From Azorinus chamasolen (Eukaryota > Mollusca > Bivalvia > Cardiida > Solecurtidae): a stretch of DNA of 64,000 nt. The stretch is from positions 64,506,412 to 64,570,411 of the forward strand of contig OY755240.1 of the NCBI GenBank assembly GCA_963576725.1. Reading direction: 5' to 3'. The position numbers were made by a program, and so were the translations under genes. A model generated the notes under the pieces. That model searched no databases, was not told the DNA's origin, and saw only the letters and a program-made list of their open reading frames with translations. Below are positions 1 to 10,002 of this stretch, one piece after another; position 1 is the stretch's first letter; the number at the start of each line of letters is the position of its first letter.

Positions 1-165
1 TGGCAGTTTCTAAAGGACCAGGGGCACGGAACTGAAGAGCGTTTGTTGATTACTATGACAATCCTACTGCAAATGCTGCTTTTAAATGAGATCCAGGGGT
101 AAGATCGTGACGACTGATTCTATAAACGAGAAAACGAGAAAAAACACATTCTTTTACGGAAGTGA

Positions 166-236
166 AAGTGCCCAAACTTTAGACCTGCAATAAGCTGCGA
201 ACTTGAGAAAATGTTCAGATTATAACTCGGATATCT
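166..236. repeat. Half copy of TA-C MITE
   Basis: The stretch matches the inner arm of the TA-C family (compare 11610-11928): 'actttagacctgcaataagctg' like sequence, then 'cttgagaaaatgttcagattataa'-like sequence. It starts at the hairpin centre and lacks both ends. No gene is seen between 1 and 565. Confidence 0.45.
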
Positions 237-570
237 GTGTGCATATGCGATTATAAAATATCAGCTTAAAAATATCCATGATATTTTTATTTGTTACATG
301 AATATTTAACAAGATGGGGGATAATGTGTCCAGCGTGAGACTGGAAGGGTTATTGTATATCTATGACCATCTGACTGAACATGGCTGTTGTTTTAAGGAT
401 CCTGTGTGGTGAAACGGAAGAATTTTGTTGTATTACTAAGGCCATATGAGTAATACAGACATTTTGCTGACAATATATTATATAAGACACAATTGAATTT
501 ATATTCACTATTCATTAATCCGCGCCTTTGATGATTTGCATCAATGGTTTTCTTAAATGATTTACATATG

Positions 571-699
571 CACTCAGCGAGAATATACATCACTACATGT
601 ATTTACCGGCGGAGTTTTATCTATATAGCGTCATCTGTCTCATTATGCAGTCTACATACTTATGGGCCAAGGTTCGGGTCAAAGTTTCCGAGCTATACT
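571..699 (+). repeat. Dispersed repeat N, copy 1
   Basis: Shares with 35311-35429 the run 'cagcgagaata...', 'ttaccggcggagtttta', 'agcgtcat' and 'cgagctatact' in the same order and orientation. An open frame here is shared only in part with the other copy and resembles no protein family I know. The nature of the repeat is unknown; it could be the end of a longer element. Confidence 0.5.
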
Positions 700-1030
700 G
701 CACTATGCAATGCGTATAGTCTGCAGGTGTGCTGTATATGGTATATTTACAGTGATGCGGAGAGCGGTAGCAAAGGGATTATCGATGTTCTAGTATGCGT
801 GGTGTTTTGCATAGGATAGAGCCCATTAATGGGTTAGATCTACATGTACCTCCAATTCAAAAAGAATGTCGTATTATATGTACCAAAACAAGAAGCACCG
901 TACAAGTAGTGTGACTCCTCAAAAAACACGACCTATGCTAAAATAAAATCACTAAATCGTGCCTTTCATTCTCATTTTCGGATTAATGCATATTTTGTTT
1001 TGCCCTTTATCCTACTATGACCGACCTGAT
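700..1030. other. No gene or repeat recognised
   Basis: Nothing supported is seen here on either strand. Confidence 0.4.
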
Positions 1031-1035
1031 TCGCA

Positions 1036-1104
1036 TTTGCAAACAGCTTGGATCCAGATGAGACGCCGACTGACTCGACGTCTCATGGGGATCTAAGCTA
1101 TTTG
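1036..1104. mobile_element. TTAA-H hairpin core, remnant
   Basis: Core 'gcaaacagcttggatccag' followed by 'atgagacgccgac' and a diverged right arm. The TTAA ends are not recognisable, so this is a worn fragment of the H family. Confidence 0.55.
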
Positions 1105-1162
1105 TTACTTTGTCGATGGTTTCTCTAAAGTTTTGTCGAAAATTAAGTAATCAAGAATTACA

Positions 1163-1310
1163 CCAGGGTCCAATGTTATAAAACTTCTGAGTCTGAGTCT
1201 GAGATAATTCTCAAGTACATTTGTTTGTATCTGATTAATCAGATTCTGAGCTGTCTCAGAATCTGACCAATCAGATGCTTGAGAATGATCTCAGATTCAA
1301 GCCAGATCCA
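1163..1310 (-). mobile_element. Harbinger-type MITE terminus (family L)
   Basis: 'gggtccaatgttataaaact' followed by repeated 'gagtctgag' and 'accaatcagatgcttgagaa' closely matches the reverse complement of the end at 32080-32177 and resembles the sequence upstream of the Harbinger transposase at 9040-9135. Probably a deletion derivative related to that transposon. Confidence 0.5.
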
Positions 1311-1418
1311 AATTTGAAAGGACGTTATTTGTTTCACAACTGAATAAGGGTGAACAGTATTAACGCCATATGCAAATCCTCTGTATGGTTTATTTCATAA
1401 AACTAAGGCACCTACCAA

Positions 1419-1594
1419 CAGAGGTCCCAAAACGTTTTCAACAATACTTCCTTTATTTCTCCACCAAACCCTATACTGTGACCACTCTTTAGAATCTCCT
1501 CGAAGAGACGATTCTAAAGAGCGGCCACAATTAATGGTTTAGTGGAGAAATGACGATTTTAGTATTTGGGCACGCACCGTTATTTGTAGCTCTG
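1419..1594. mobile_element. E-family MITE (hAT-like ends)
   Basis: Begins 'cagaggt' and ends 'gtagctctg'. It contains the E hairpin: 'accctatactgtgaccact' and 'ctttagaatc' on the left, 'gattctaaagag' on the right. Flanks show no clear target duplication in this copy. The better preserved copy is 42734-42919. Confidence 0.6.
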
Positions 1595-1599
1595 TAACT

Positions 1600-2240
1600 A
1601 ATATAACCAAATAATATATACGTCCAAGCTGAATTTAAGTACCATTAATTATACTTTAGCATCACTTGTCCTTGTGAACGATTGAAAAAACAAATAGATG
1701 TTTTGGTCAAAAGATGTTTTGAAAACATTGAACGGGATTTACCAGATCGTCCAATAAATGCAAATAAGCTACCGTGACGTGATCGTCACGTAACGTCTTC
1801 TCTCTTAGAATGTAAAAACAATTGTGAAAGAACGGCGTGTCATTTCTAAAGCTGTAATCAGAGCTGAATAGAAAATGACCGAAGAGGTAGTGGTTCAGGT
1901 TTAGACACATCGTCCGATCAAACCAAGAAAGATGGTGAATATTGAATCAGTTGCTTGTATTTTGTCAGTTCTAGTTTCTCCAGATTTCTATATGAATTAC
2001 AGTCCTGGGTTACGTGATTCATTGACATCACGCATGCGCTAAATTATTTTTTTCTGCTTGTTCCGCTTTTAAAATATAAGTTCCTGTGTTGTTTTTTGAG
2101 CAAACAAAAGGCAAAATGTTGTTATTTTCTATACAAACATTCGAGAGCTATGTGAGGGCGAAAATTAATTCACATGAAAAATATATAAAGAATCTGCTGC
2201 AAGTTGTCTTATGTACCTTCCATAAATAAAATATGTTTGA
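1600..2240. other. No gene or repeat recognised
   Basis: Nothing supported seen apart from short AT-rich runs. Confidence 0.4.
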
Positions 2241-2242
2241 AC

Positions 2243-2366
2243 TAAGTTGTCTTTAAGAACAAATGTACCTAAACGAGCCTAAGGAAATGTTATTGAGTGA
2301 GCCTTTGGCGAGCTTAATAACATTTTCGTGGCGAGTTTAAGAACATTTTATCTTAAACGACAACGA
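2243..2366. repeat. Imperfect palindrome of about 60-bp arms
   Basis: The left arm 'gttgtctttaagaacaaatg' ... 'aaatgttattgag' pairs with the right arm 'taataacattttcgtggcga' ... 'taaacgacaac'. The centre is 'gcctttggcga'. It is a foldback element without other recognisable ends. Confidence 0.6.
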
Positions 2367-2822
2367 ACAACAGAATCTTTTTCTCACATAACCAAAACAG
2401 TGTGTTTTTGCCGTTTTAATAACATGTTAACATTGTATGACGTTATATATGTTCTAAAGCGTTCTTACACGTGCTACTAATCAGGGAATATTAACCCGTT
2501 GTTCTAACCCGGAGATAAGGGAAGTGAGAAAATGGGTCTTTAAATGTTGGTGCTTCTTATTCAAACACAGAAAGTCAAAGATCCAATAATGACAATGACA
2601 ATAATTTATGCAGACTTCTAAATTGCAATGATATTTTTTAAGACAGCGATAACTCCAAATGTGTTTCAGCGAGGATGCAGACAAAGTGATCCGCTCATGT
2701 TACATTTTTATCTTGGTGCAGAAATTTTATCGGTGATTATTCGCCAAAATACAATAAATAAATAAGGGATTAAATAACTGAAATAGAGTATAAGCTACCG
2801 CGGTTTGCAGACGACACAAGCA

Positions 2823-3300
2823 TTATTACCAGTCAGAGTAAATCCTTGGAATTTGATTGGTCAGTTTGCCAAAAACTGCCGGGGTGTACAAGTACCGTAT
2901 TCAGCGCTTTCCACGGAGAATACAGAATTATTCAAATTTGACGCGTGACGTCATTCGTTTTGTTTTTATTTTTAGCGTCGATTCGAAATTTCATATCGTC
3001 CTTATTCCAATAATATTCTGGATGGATTACGACCAAATAATCGATAATAAACGTAAAAACTGTACCGCATACGTTCCTCAATTTAACACTATCAACTTAT
3101 CAGTACAACGTGTTACCGTTAATGTTTACAAGTGAAGTTTCAATTCTTCTTTCGAAATTGCTCTGAGACGACGTCATATTTGCTCTGTGATGATGTCATG
3201 TTTTCTTTGTCATGTCGTCATACAATTAGAGATCTAATGTCAGCAAATTAAGAGTTGTTCGTTTCTTAATTAGGTAAATCGGATCTCTGACTGGTAATAA
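2823..3300. mobile_element. Non-autonomous DNA element with 16-bp perfect TIRs
   Basis: The 16-base string TTATTACCAGTCAGAG at the left is repeated as an exact inverted copy at 3285-3300, giving a unit of 478 bp. The 92-codon open frame inside resembles no known protein. Superfamily unassigned: the sequence around the ends allows more than one target-duplication reading. Confidence 0.6.
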
Positions 3301-3584
3301 ATTCGTTACACGGTAATTTGGCAGGGTGTACGGGCTGGTATGACCGGGTTAGACCACATATTTCCTTCGGCTAACGTGTAACTAATATTATCCCAGACGG
3401 GTTGGAAGAATCATTGAATGAAATACTAGGAACTATTGTTTCTTTGAGGTATCAGGTTCAATACGTAAATATTGAAAGTGGGAGAACCGTTGAAAGCAAA
3501 AGTAGCAATGCAAAAAGAGAAAAGTGCAGACTCGGTTTTATTTAGTCTTTTCAATGAGTATTAATTAAATGTGCAACACTACTC

Positions 3585-4670
3585 ACGTCCCCTAGCAGTA
3601 TTCAATTTTCAAAAATAATAACATCAAAACTAATGATCCCGAAGGACCAGAAAAATATAACAACACTGAGAATGAAGTTATAAAAATGTCTGCTGATCTC
3701 CAAAATGAACCATCTGTTTCTAACAACATCAAACCCACCGGATTATATAATGAAAGAACTAAATGGTTTGCTTTTCGAGTTTATATGGAATAAAACTTCT
3801 AGATTTAACAATTCAGTCCTTGTTAGCAAATACGAAAACGGGGGTTTGCAAATGATTAATTTAAAAGCGTTTGTAGAATCATTAAAGACAATTTGGATAA
3901 GGAGATTAATATTAAAAGAAGACGATTGATCGGGAAATATTCGAAATTATATAGATACATACATATTGGTAAATAGGGGTAATCATAACATTAAGATATA
4001 AAAACAATTTAAACAATACATTTTAGAGAGAACGCTAGATGCCTTTGCGGATGTAATGGAAAAGCATCAGTTGAAAAAGAAAATGCAGTGCTTTATCCAT
4101 TATTCTATAATCCAAACATTCTTATAGGAACTCAAAGTATATTCATAAATTCATGGTTTAACCCATAACCTCATAGGCTATTTTTAGATACAACCACTTT
4201 GAATAAATCTACGGAAAATGAACATTAACTGGAGAAAAGGAAAATTTTAGAATTTTGTAGTTTGAAACCTTTGTGATAAAAAGAGCATTTGCTCCTATAG
4301 GAGCAAATGCTCTATTTATCACAATGGTTTCATAAAGTGACTTTACAGAGTCGTCAAAAGTCGTCAATATCAGGGAATGGTTTAAAGCGGGAGTTCATTG
4401 CATAGGAGATCTATTCAAAGATAGAGACATCTTACTAGACCTAGATGAATTTAATCTAAAATACAATTTAAATACGCATTTTTCTGTTATATATACGCAT
4501 TTTTCTGTTATATAAAGGCATAACTGATACTGTTAAAATCTTTTTGAAAGATATAAAAGTTCCGATTTGTGAAATGGAATTCTGTTAAACAACCCTTTTG
4601 GCTTATTGAAGTATTGTTCAAGGTCACTAAAGGAGTAAAGCCAATATACAATTTCCTGGAATCGCCCTGT
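3585..4670 (+). pseudogene. L1/Tx1-like LINE reverse-transcriptase C-terminal fragment
   Basis: The frame from 3705 reads a typical L1/Tx1-clade region downstream of the RT core: 'MNHLFLTTSNPPDYIMKELN', 'FEFIWNKTSRF', 'YENGGLQMINLKAFVESLKT', 'WIRRL'. The family continues past a stop as 'GTQSIFINSWF', then, after an inserted hairpin element (4162-4381), as 'KAGVHCIGDLFKD' and 'KGVKPIYNF'. Several stops and frameshifts, plus a short direct duplication at 4477-4515, show it is dead. It is 5'-truncated. Its right end probably lies near 4650-4750, close to where the Harbinger gene's last exon should be. Confidence 0.75.
4162..4381. mobile_element. TTAA-J MITE inside the L1-like fragment
   Basis: A 220-bp element flanked by TTAA at 4158-4161 and 4382-4385. 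Near-perfect palindrome: 'ttgtgataaa..agagcattt' + GCTCCTATAGGAGC + 'aaatgctctatttatcacaa'. Removing the element and one TTAA rejoins the LINE frame (S-W-F-K-A-G), so the insertion and its TTAA duplication are directly visible. Confidence 0.9.
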
Positions 4671-5013
4671 ACAGCGGTCATTCGGTCAAGGTATTTTGAT
4701 TTAAGATCAAGGCTGCTGTGGATGAGGAATTCCTGGAATCACTAGTCGTGATTGTTCTAATTATAGTTCAAATAAATGCTAAAATACTATGATTTAAATA
4801 TCAAACTTACACACTTAAAATCTTAATTGTCAGTCAATGTATGATTATTTTTTACCTATTATCATTATTTGGTCGATGCTTTATAGGCTTTATGTTCATA
4901 ATTATGTAAAAAAAAGTTTTAAAGAAAAACTAAACATTAGTGAGTCAATGTGAAACATGCAAATATGCCAGTATGAGTTACTTTTTAAAAAAAAAAAAAA
5001 TATTGTACATTAC

Positions 5014-5183
5014 CTGGAATCTTCTTTTCAGTATTCCAAATGTTTGTTCAATGAGGACACGTGTCCTGCACAAAGCCTCATTATATTTTACTTTTGCCGG
5101 ATTGTTTGGTGATATAAATGGGGTCATGAGGAAGTGCCGACAGGGGTATCCAGAGTCTCCCAACAACAAACCATTGTATATAC
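5014..5183 (-). CDS. HARBI1-like transposase exon 4 (second Asp and Glu)
   Basis: Acceptor 'gtttctttcaag', donor 'gtaatg', 170 bases. Encodes '[20 protein letters not shown]' and '[15 protein letters not shown]'. A run of T/A follows the donor on the intron side. Confidence 0.85.
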
Positions 5184-8100
5184 CTTGAAAGAAACACAGT
5201 AAAGTTTGCATTAATGCTGTTAAATGTTTGTTATTGAAACATTATTAAATACCATATTCACCATAAAAGGTGAAGACCCTGATCTGTTCATATACTTCAT
5301 ACACTGAATGTATATGGACCAATTTTCAAATTTCAATTTGGTATAGGCATTAGATAGCTAATATTAGACCGGATTACTTATTAATCTGTAAGAGTTAAAA
5401 TGCCTCATTTAACTTCACTCAAGTGTAATCTTCAACTTTTCTTAACAAAACTTTATTACCACCATTTACTACTGACATTGTACATGTAATTTTTATTTCC
5501 TTCATTTTCATTTATCACATCTTACCATTTTCAAAGTTTGCACACAAAGCAGAACTTCTGAACACCCTGTTGTCATGCACCGATCCTGGCCATGATGCAT
5601 AGCAACTTGTGATTTTGAATGTGTGATCACAGCACATCTAAAATACAATGTACATTGTAGTTAATATATAACTTCAGACTGGTATATAATCATATCCTTT
5701 TAACCCTTAACTCCATGACTATTCATGTTAGAAATAATAATTTAATGAATATCATTTTTTATAATAGCCCATGGACACGGGAATATTTGACTGACAGAAA
5801 CTGTGGAATCATATCTATATCATGTCATAAGCATACTGAGCAGACACTGATCAGACAGCTCCTATGGGAGCAGTCTGATATGGATCTACTCTTTTTGCAA
5901 AGGCATATTTATGGAGTTGAGGATTAACATTGGCACACACTAGTATGGTTTTAAATTTCTTTTCATAATCAAACAGAGCAGAGTGTTACTCATATGTCTG
6001 TTTTGGATATTGTTATGTTCTATTTGGGATATTTTTTATGATATTGTTATGTTCCATTATGGCAAAGATCCCATATTAATGATATTTAGCTGCATGTATG
6101 TATTAAGTACATCCTGTCCTTAAGCTGCCACCAAAATAGCATTATTATTGATCTGCAAGGCTGATGGCAGGTAGCTTATTGGAGGTCAAAAGTAATACAG
6201 GAGGTTAAAGTAGAGGCTATCTGCATTACTTTTGCCTTACACCTGCTATGTTCAGTGGATGAATGGACACTTGGGACAGATTCTACTGTATTTTTGTTAA
6301 ATTCAAATGTTGAGTTAATTTGTATGTTACAAAAAATGTATAGCAGAACTTATAAGCAATGGACACATGTCCTTTTAATGCCTCTGTAAATGTATTTTTT
6401 AAATCATTATGATAAATAGAGCATTTGCTCTTTAGGTGAAAATTCTCTATTTATCAAATGACTTCAAAACCACAAAAATAAAAAAAATCCTTTTTTCTAC
6501 TCAATCCTTTTAGTAGATTTATTCATAGAGGTTGTGTCTAAAATATTACAGTTGGGAATATGGTAAGCTGTACTGTGTCTTAACCCTTTCCCTCATATAA
6601 ATGTTTTCACGCATTTGCAAACAGGGTAGACCCATATCAGATGGCTCCAAGAGGAGCAATCTGATCAGGGTCTGCTCTGTTTGCAAATAGAATTTTATAG
6701 ATCTGTTTCTTTGCTTTCTAAAATGTCTACAATGATCCACCTTCCATATTTCTTTAAAACCATTTTGTTAATGAATATTCAGTAGGTATTGAAAGCTGGC
6801 CTAAATACAGAACAGGGAAATGGTTAAGTACTGATGATACTGAAATGGTTAAATTGATCACTCAAATTAAGTACTGATGGTACTTGAGTGATCAGTTTAA
6901 TCCTTTCAGTTATTCATATTCATTTAACACTTTCCCTGTTCTGTATTTATTTTAGATTCCAAAAACTACTGTACATTCATGGACAAAAATTATTACAATG
7001 AAATATGTAATAAGGGCCCTGGTAGCATTTAGAATCTATACAAATTTGATCTATCAAATTCCATAAGCAAACAGAGCAGGCCCTGATCAGATGGATTTTA
7101 CAGGAGCAGCCTGATATGGGTGTACTCTTTTTGCAAATGATTGATAGATGGTTAAGAAAAAATGTAATATTAAATTAATCAGCTGAATTATTACAATGAC
7201 ATAATTATGTACATAGAATATGCTTGTTATATATGGAAATTGTACAGTCAGATCTGTTATTTATTCATCAGCAAACACAGCAGATCCTCATCAGATGATT
7301 TCAGCAGGGAGTTATCTGATCTGTGTCTACTCTGTAAATGTATTTTTATGAAAGAAAGGGTTAAATATGTGGTGCTAAAAAGTATATGTGAATGAAATTA
7401 AACAATTACATCTTGCAGATTTTTCGGTTGTTTGTTTTTTTATCCTTAAATATGTACCTGCACATTTAAGGAATGGTACATGTATCCCTTCCGGTTTACA
7501 TAATCACCCTCATCCGCAGATGGCCTTCTTATTCTGATATGGGTGCCATCAATGCAGCCTAATATGTTGGGGAAACCTGAAACATGTTATGGTTAGTTGA
7601 TAGCTAAAGTTATTGGGTAAGATGAACTGTCTTGGAATAATTGGTAATTTTGGTGTATTTTAGTCATATAGTATGTTATTGGCATGTGGCCATTAGGTCC
7701 GAGTATTTCTTATCCTTCAAGGACACATACATATGTTAAAAGTAATTGAACCAGATCATCATAGGGATAAGCACAACTAACCCTTTAGTTGATAAAATTC
7801 AGTGGTGATCACAGCTGATCAGTCTATTCAGAGAAATTGTAATTGTGCAAGTTTTATCATTCAAGGGGACATAAATATGTGCGAAAAATAATCGAACCAC
7901 GATTATCATCTTGGTGACATGCACTTCATTGTGATCAATTCCGTTGATTTTTAAAATGCAGTAAAATTGTAACATTAGCGTAAGTACTATATATGCAGAC
8001 AGTCTATCTCTCGTAGGCACTGATTTACAAATATTTACTGCAATTAAAACCAATAAGGAATTCTAAATATATAAATACAGCTGATATAGAATCTACTGAG

Positions 8101-8947
8101 TTAATTGTTAAAAGTAAAAAATAAGTTAGTAATTTATCAACCAAATATTGATCTCATTCTTTAAAATAACGTCGAATTACTCAAATAGGAAAACATTGCA
8201 ATTATTATCCCACACGGGGCCCCCTGTTTTTATGTTCTAAATATAGACATGAAAACCTATTTACATTCTAAATATAGATATGAACTTGATTTGTTTTTTG
8301 AATACAAAATAAATCATTGGCACTAGATCGCTGCTGAAGAAATAGCAGAAACCAGTATAATTATATTGTATTGTTTATGTTCATGTCAATGAATTTAAAC
8401 ATCCAGTTTTTCATTTACATTAATGCGAATATTGTAATCATATAAAAATGAAATATTAAACAATGTGAATTGGAGTAACATTAGAAATCTATCAGGCTAA
8501 TGCATATCGACTCGAACAAGTCTTACCTGCTATTGATGAAAACCCATTCTTCACAACGTCGGCTTCATTGTTGGCTGGAAATTTTATGTAAACAGGGCAA
8601 AGACGGGAGCTCATCACTGTCACCTTTCTCACTATCCGGCCTACAGTTTCTCTGGACAGGTTAACCGTGTCGGCAATCAAGAGATGCATAGCACCAGTGG
8701 CCAAGTACCGTAAAGTAACCAGCAGCTGTAGCAGTGGTGGCACCGGACAATTTCTGCCAGTCTGACTTTGTAGATTTGGTAAAATTTCCATGAGGAACAT
8801 TATTGTCTCTGGCCTAAACCGATATCTTCTAAAAACTGAAGATGAATCAAGGTCTTCCAGAGGATTAGACCGGTCCTTGAACCAACGGGGGACACGTTCA
8901 ACCCGATTTCTTCGTTCTCGTCTGCGTAATCTAAGGTGTGCAGCCAT
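5014..8947 (-). CDS. PIF/Harbinger (HARBI1-like) transposase, spliced, last exon not found
   Basis: I predict four coding exons on the minus strand: 8947-8527, 7576-7458, 5637-5526 and 5183-5014, together 822 bases or 274 residues. Every junction has GT/AG and the phases match (1,0,1,0). Exon 1 is the basic N-terminal region with '[12 protein letters not shown]', '[10 protein letters not shown]' and '[13 protein letters not shown]'. Exon 2 carries the first catalytic Asp in '[10 protein letters not shown]' and 'NRKGY'. Exon 3 has 'MCCDHTFKI' and '[14 protein letters not shown]'. Exon 4 has the second Asp in 'LLGDSGYP' and the catalytic Glu in '[12 protein letters not shown]'. HARBI1-type proteins are about 350 residues, so the C-terminal exon with the LHN motif is missing; exon 4 ends in a good donor, but an L1-like fragment begins just beyond. 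No stops interrupt the four exons. It may be a live transposon or a recently domesticated gene. Confidence 0.85.
5526..5637 (-). CDS. HARBI1-like transposase exon 3
   Basis: Acceptor 'gtattttag', donor 'gtaaga', 112 bases. Encodes '[20 protein letters not shown]' then '[17 protein letters not shown]', the classic WPGSVHD block of PIF/Harbinger transposases. Confidence 0.85.
5704..5923 (+). mobile_element. TTAA-G MITE in transposase intron 2
   Basis: Flanked by TTAA at 5700-5703 and 5924-5927. Left end 'cccttaactccatgactatt', hairpin 'ctgatcagacagctcctatg', right end 'tatggagttgagga'. Confidence 0.75.
6110..6292. mobile_element. TA-B-like MITE, degenerate, in intron 2
   Basis: 'ccttaagctgccacc', 'gtcaaaagtaatacagg', 'tctgcattacttttgcc' and 'ggacagattctactgta' follow the same order as 41818-42010. 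The hairpin is eroded. Confidence 0.5.
6395..6540. mobile_element. TTAA-J remnant in intron 2
   Basis: 'atgataaatagagcatttgc' and 'ctctatttatcaaatg' form the J hairpin, followed by the J right flank 'tagatttattcatagaggtt'. Ends are lost. Confidence 0.55.
6584..6823 (+). mobile_element. TTAA-F MITE in intron 2
   Basis: TTAA at 6580-6583 and 6824-6827; 240 bp. Ends 'ccctttccctcatataaatg' and 'atacagaacagggaaatgg'. The hairpin centre reads 'gatggctccaagaggagca'. Confidence 0.75.
6838..6912. repeat. Small palindrome between two F elements
   Basis: 'actgaaatggttaaattgat' and 'cactcaa' pair with 'ttgagtgatcagtttaatcc' and 'tttcagt'. The loop is about 15 bases. It may be the remnant of another hairpin element. 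Confidence 0.5.
6928..7151 (-). mobile_element. TTAA-F MITE in intron 2, reverse orientation
   Basis: TTAA at 6924-6927 and 7152-7155. Starts 'ctttccctgttctgtattta', carries 'gcaaacagagcaggccctga', and ends in 'gatagatgg'. Confidence 0.65.
7225..7366 (-). mobile_element. TTAA-F/G fragment in intron 2
   Basis: 'agcaaacacagcagatcctc', 'atctgtgtctactctgta' and the end 'gaaagaaagggttaaa' are recognisable. The left end is missing. Confidence 0.5.
7458..7576 (-). CDS. HARBI1-like transposase exon 2 (first catalytic Asp)
   Basis: Lies between acceptor 'atgtttcag' and donor 'gtacat', 119 bases, with no long open frame of its own. It encodes '[20 protein letters not shown]' then '[20 protein letters not shown]'; D is the first residue of the DDE triad. 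Confidence 0.85.
8527..8947 (-). CDS. HARBI1-like transposase exon 1
   Basis: Starts at the first Met ([16 protein letters not shown]) and ends at 'caatagcag|gtaaga'. Its 421 bases leave one base that joins exon 2 to form Gly, giving '[13 protein letters not shown]'. Confidence 0.8.
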
Positions 8948-9039
8948 CTTGAGAACAGAGAATGTTTTCTGAGACTGCTCAGTATCAGTCTCAGAGAAAT
9001 CGACTCAGACTCATAACAAACTCAACTCAAGATTTTTTA

Positions 9040-9135
9040 TAACCTCGACTTTTCTGAGTTCGATCTCAGACTGAGCACAGAGTTCGTTTCTGAGCACGGA
9101 GTTCAAACTCGGGAGTTTTATAACCTTGGGGCCTG
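9040..9135 (-). mobile_element. Candidate terminal region of the Harbinger transposon
   Basis: About 100-190 bases upstream of the transposase start, 'gggagttttataaccttggg' reads on the other strand as 'ccccaaggttataaaactcc', like the ends of family L at 1163 and 32177. The stretch between is rich in 'gagtctgag'-like words. The matching end on the other side of the gene was not found. Confidence 0.45.
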
Positions 9136-9232
9136 CTGGTCTATAAGATGTTGATCTTGACAAAGTCGGGATTGACGTGACGTCACGTTTTACCTGCGAA
9201 TGTATAATGCAGCGATAAGGAATTGGTAGGTA

Positions 9233-9514
9233 CAGTTGAACTTCAAGGGACCATACAAATTAGTCCAAGATAACAGAAGTTCGAGTCCTCCGATTTCTAA
9301 TCTGAACAATTTCTCAATGTTACAGCTTAATACAGGTCTAAAGTAATGCTGAAAGCTCCTGTAGGAGCTTTCAGCATTACTTTAGACCTGTATTAAGCTG
9401 TGACTTGCGTTTCCAGATATCTGTAGCGATACATTTTAGAGCAATTATGTATTGTAAGTTTTGGAAGGACTGAATTTTTTATTCGATTTATCCCGAGTTC
9501 GAGTTATCCGACTG
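9233..9514. mobile_element. TA-C MITE
   Basis: Starts 'cagttgaacttcaagggacc' after TA (9231-9232); ends ...ACTG before TA (9515-9516). Hairpin: 'gtctaaagtaatgctgaaag' CTCCTGTAGGAG 'ctttcagcattactttagac'. The last bases of the right inverted repeat are deleted. Confidence 0.75.
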
Positions 9515-9562
9515 TATATACATTCGAGATATATAGTAAAACCTCGCTAATCCGAATAACTA

Positions 9563-9941
9563 CAGTGCTCCCTCTCTACAACGACACCCTTTGGGAAACG
9601 AATACTGTATGTGTTTTTCAGAGGGAGTTGTTATAGGGAGGGAAAATCAAACATAATTAGCTTGTTTTTGTTTGCAGATCCCCAGATAGGGTGTATTTCG
9701 AGAACTAAAACCGTTATGCCTCAATCAAACCCTATGTTGTGACCACTCTTTAGAATCGTCACTTTGTGACGATTCTAAAGAGTGGTCACAATATAATAGG
9801 GTTTGATGAAGGGATTGAAGGCATAAAGAAAATATGATGGAAAATGTTGTTTCTGGAGCCTTGTTGTTTTGGAAACAGTGACATGCGTTGTTGTAAGGAG
9901 GGAATCGTTATTGAGAGGGCCGTTGTAGGGAGGGAGCACTG
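9563..9941. mobile_element. Pogo-like MITE (TA-W)
   Basis: Left end 'cagtgctccctctctacaac' (TA at 9561-9562) is matched by the inverted right end 'ttgtagggagggagcactg' (TA at 9942-9943). An E-like hairpin (9710-9826) sits inside it. Confidence 0.7.
9710..9826. mobile_element. E-like hairpin nested in TA-W
   Basis: 'tatgcctcaatcaaacccta' and 'tgaccactctttagaatcgt' are mirrored by 'acgattctaaagagtggtca' and 'tagggtttgat...aaggcata'. Arms of about 50 bp with a four-base centre. Confidence 0.65.
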
Positions 9942-10002
9942 TACCGGTCTTGAAGATACATGACAGCTTAACCCTTTCCCTCATAGACTTTCAGAAATAG
10001 AA

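Noticed and set aside
4940..5188. Plus-strand frame overlapping transposase exon 4
   Set aside because: Shadow of the minus-strand exon, which carries the DDE motifs and correct splice sites.
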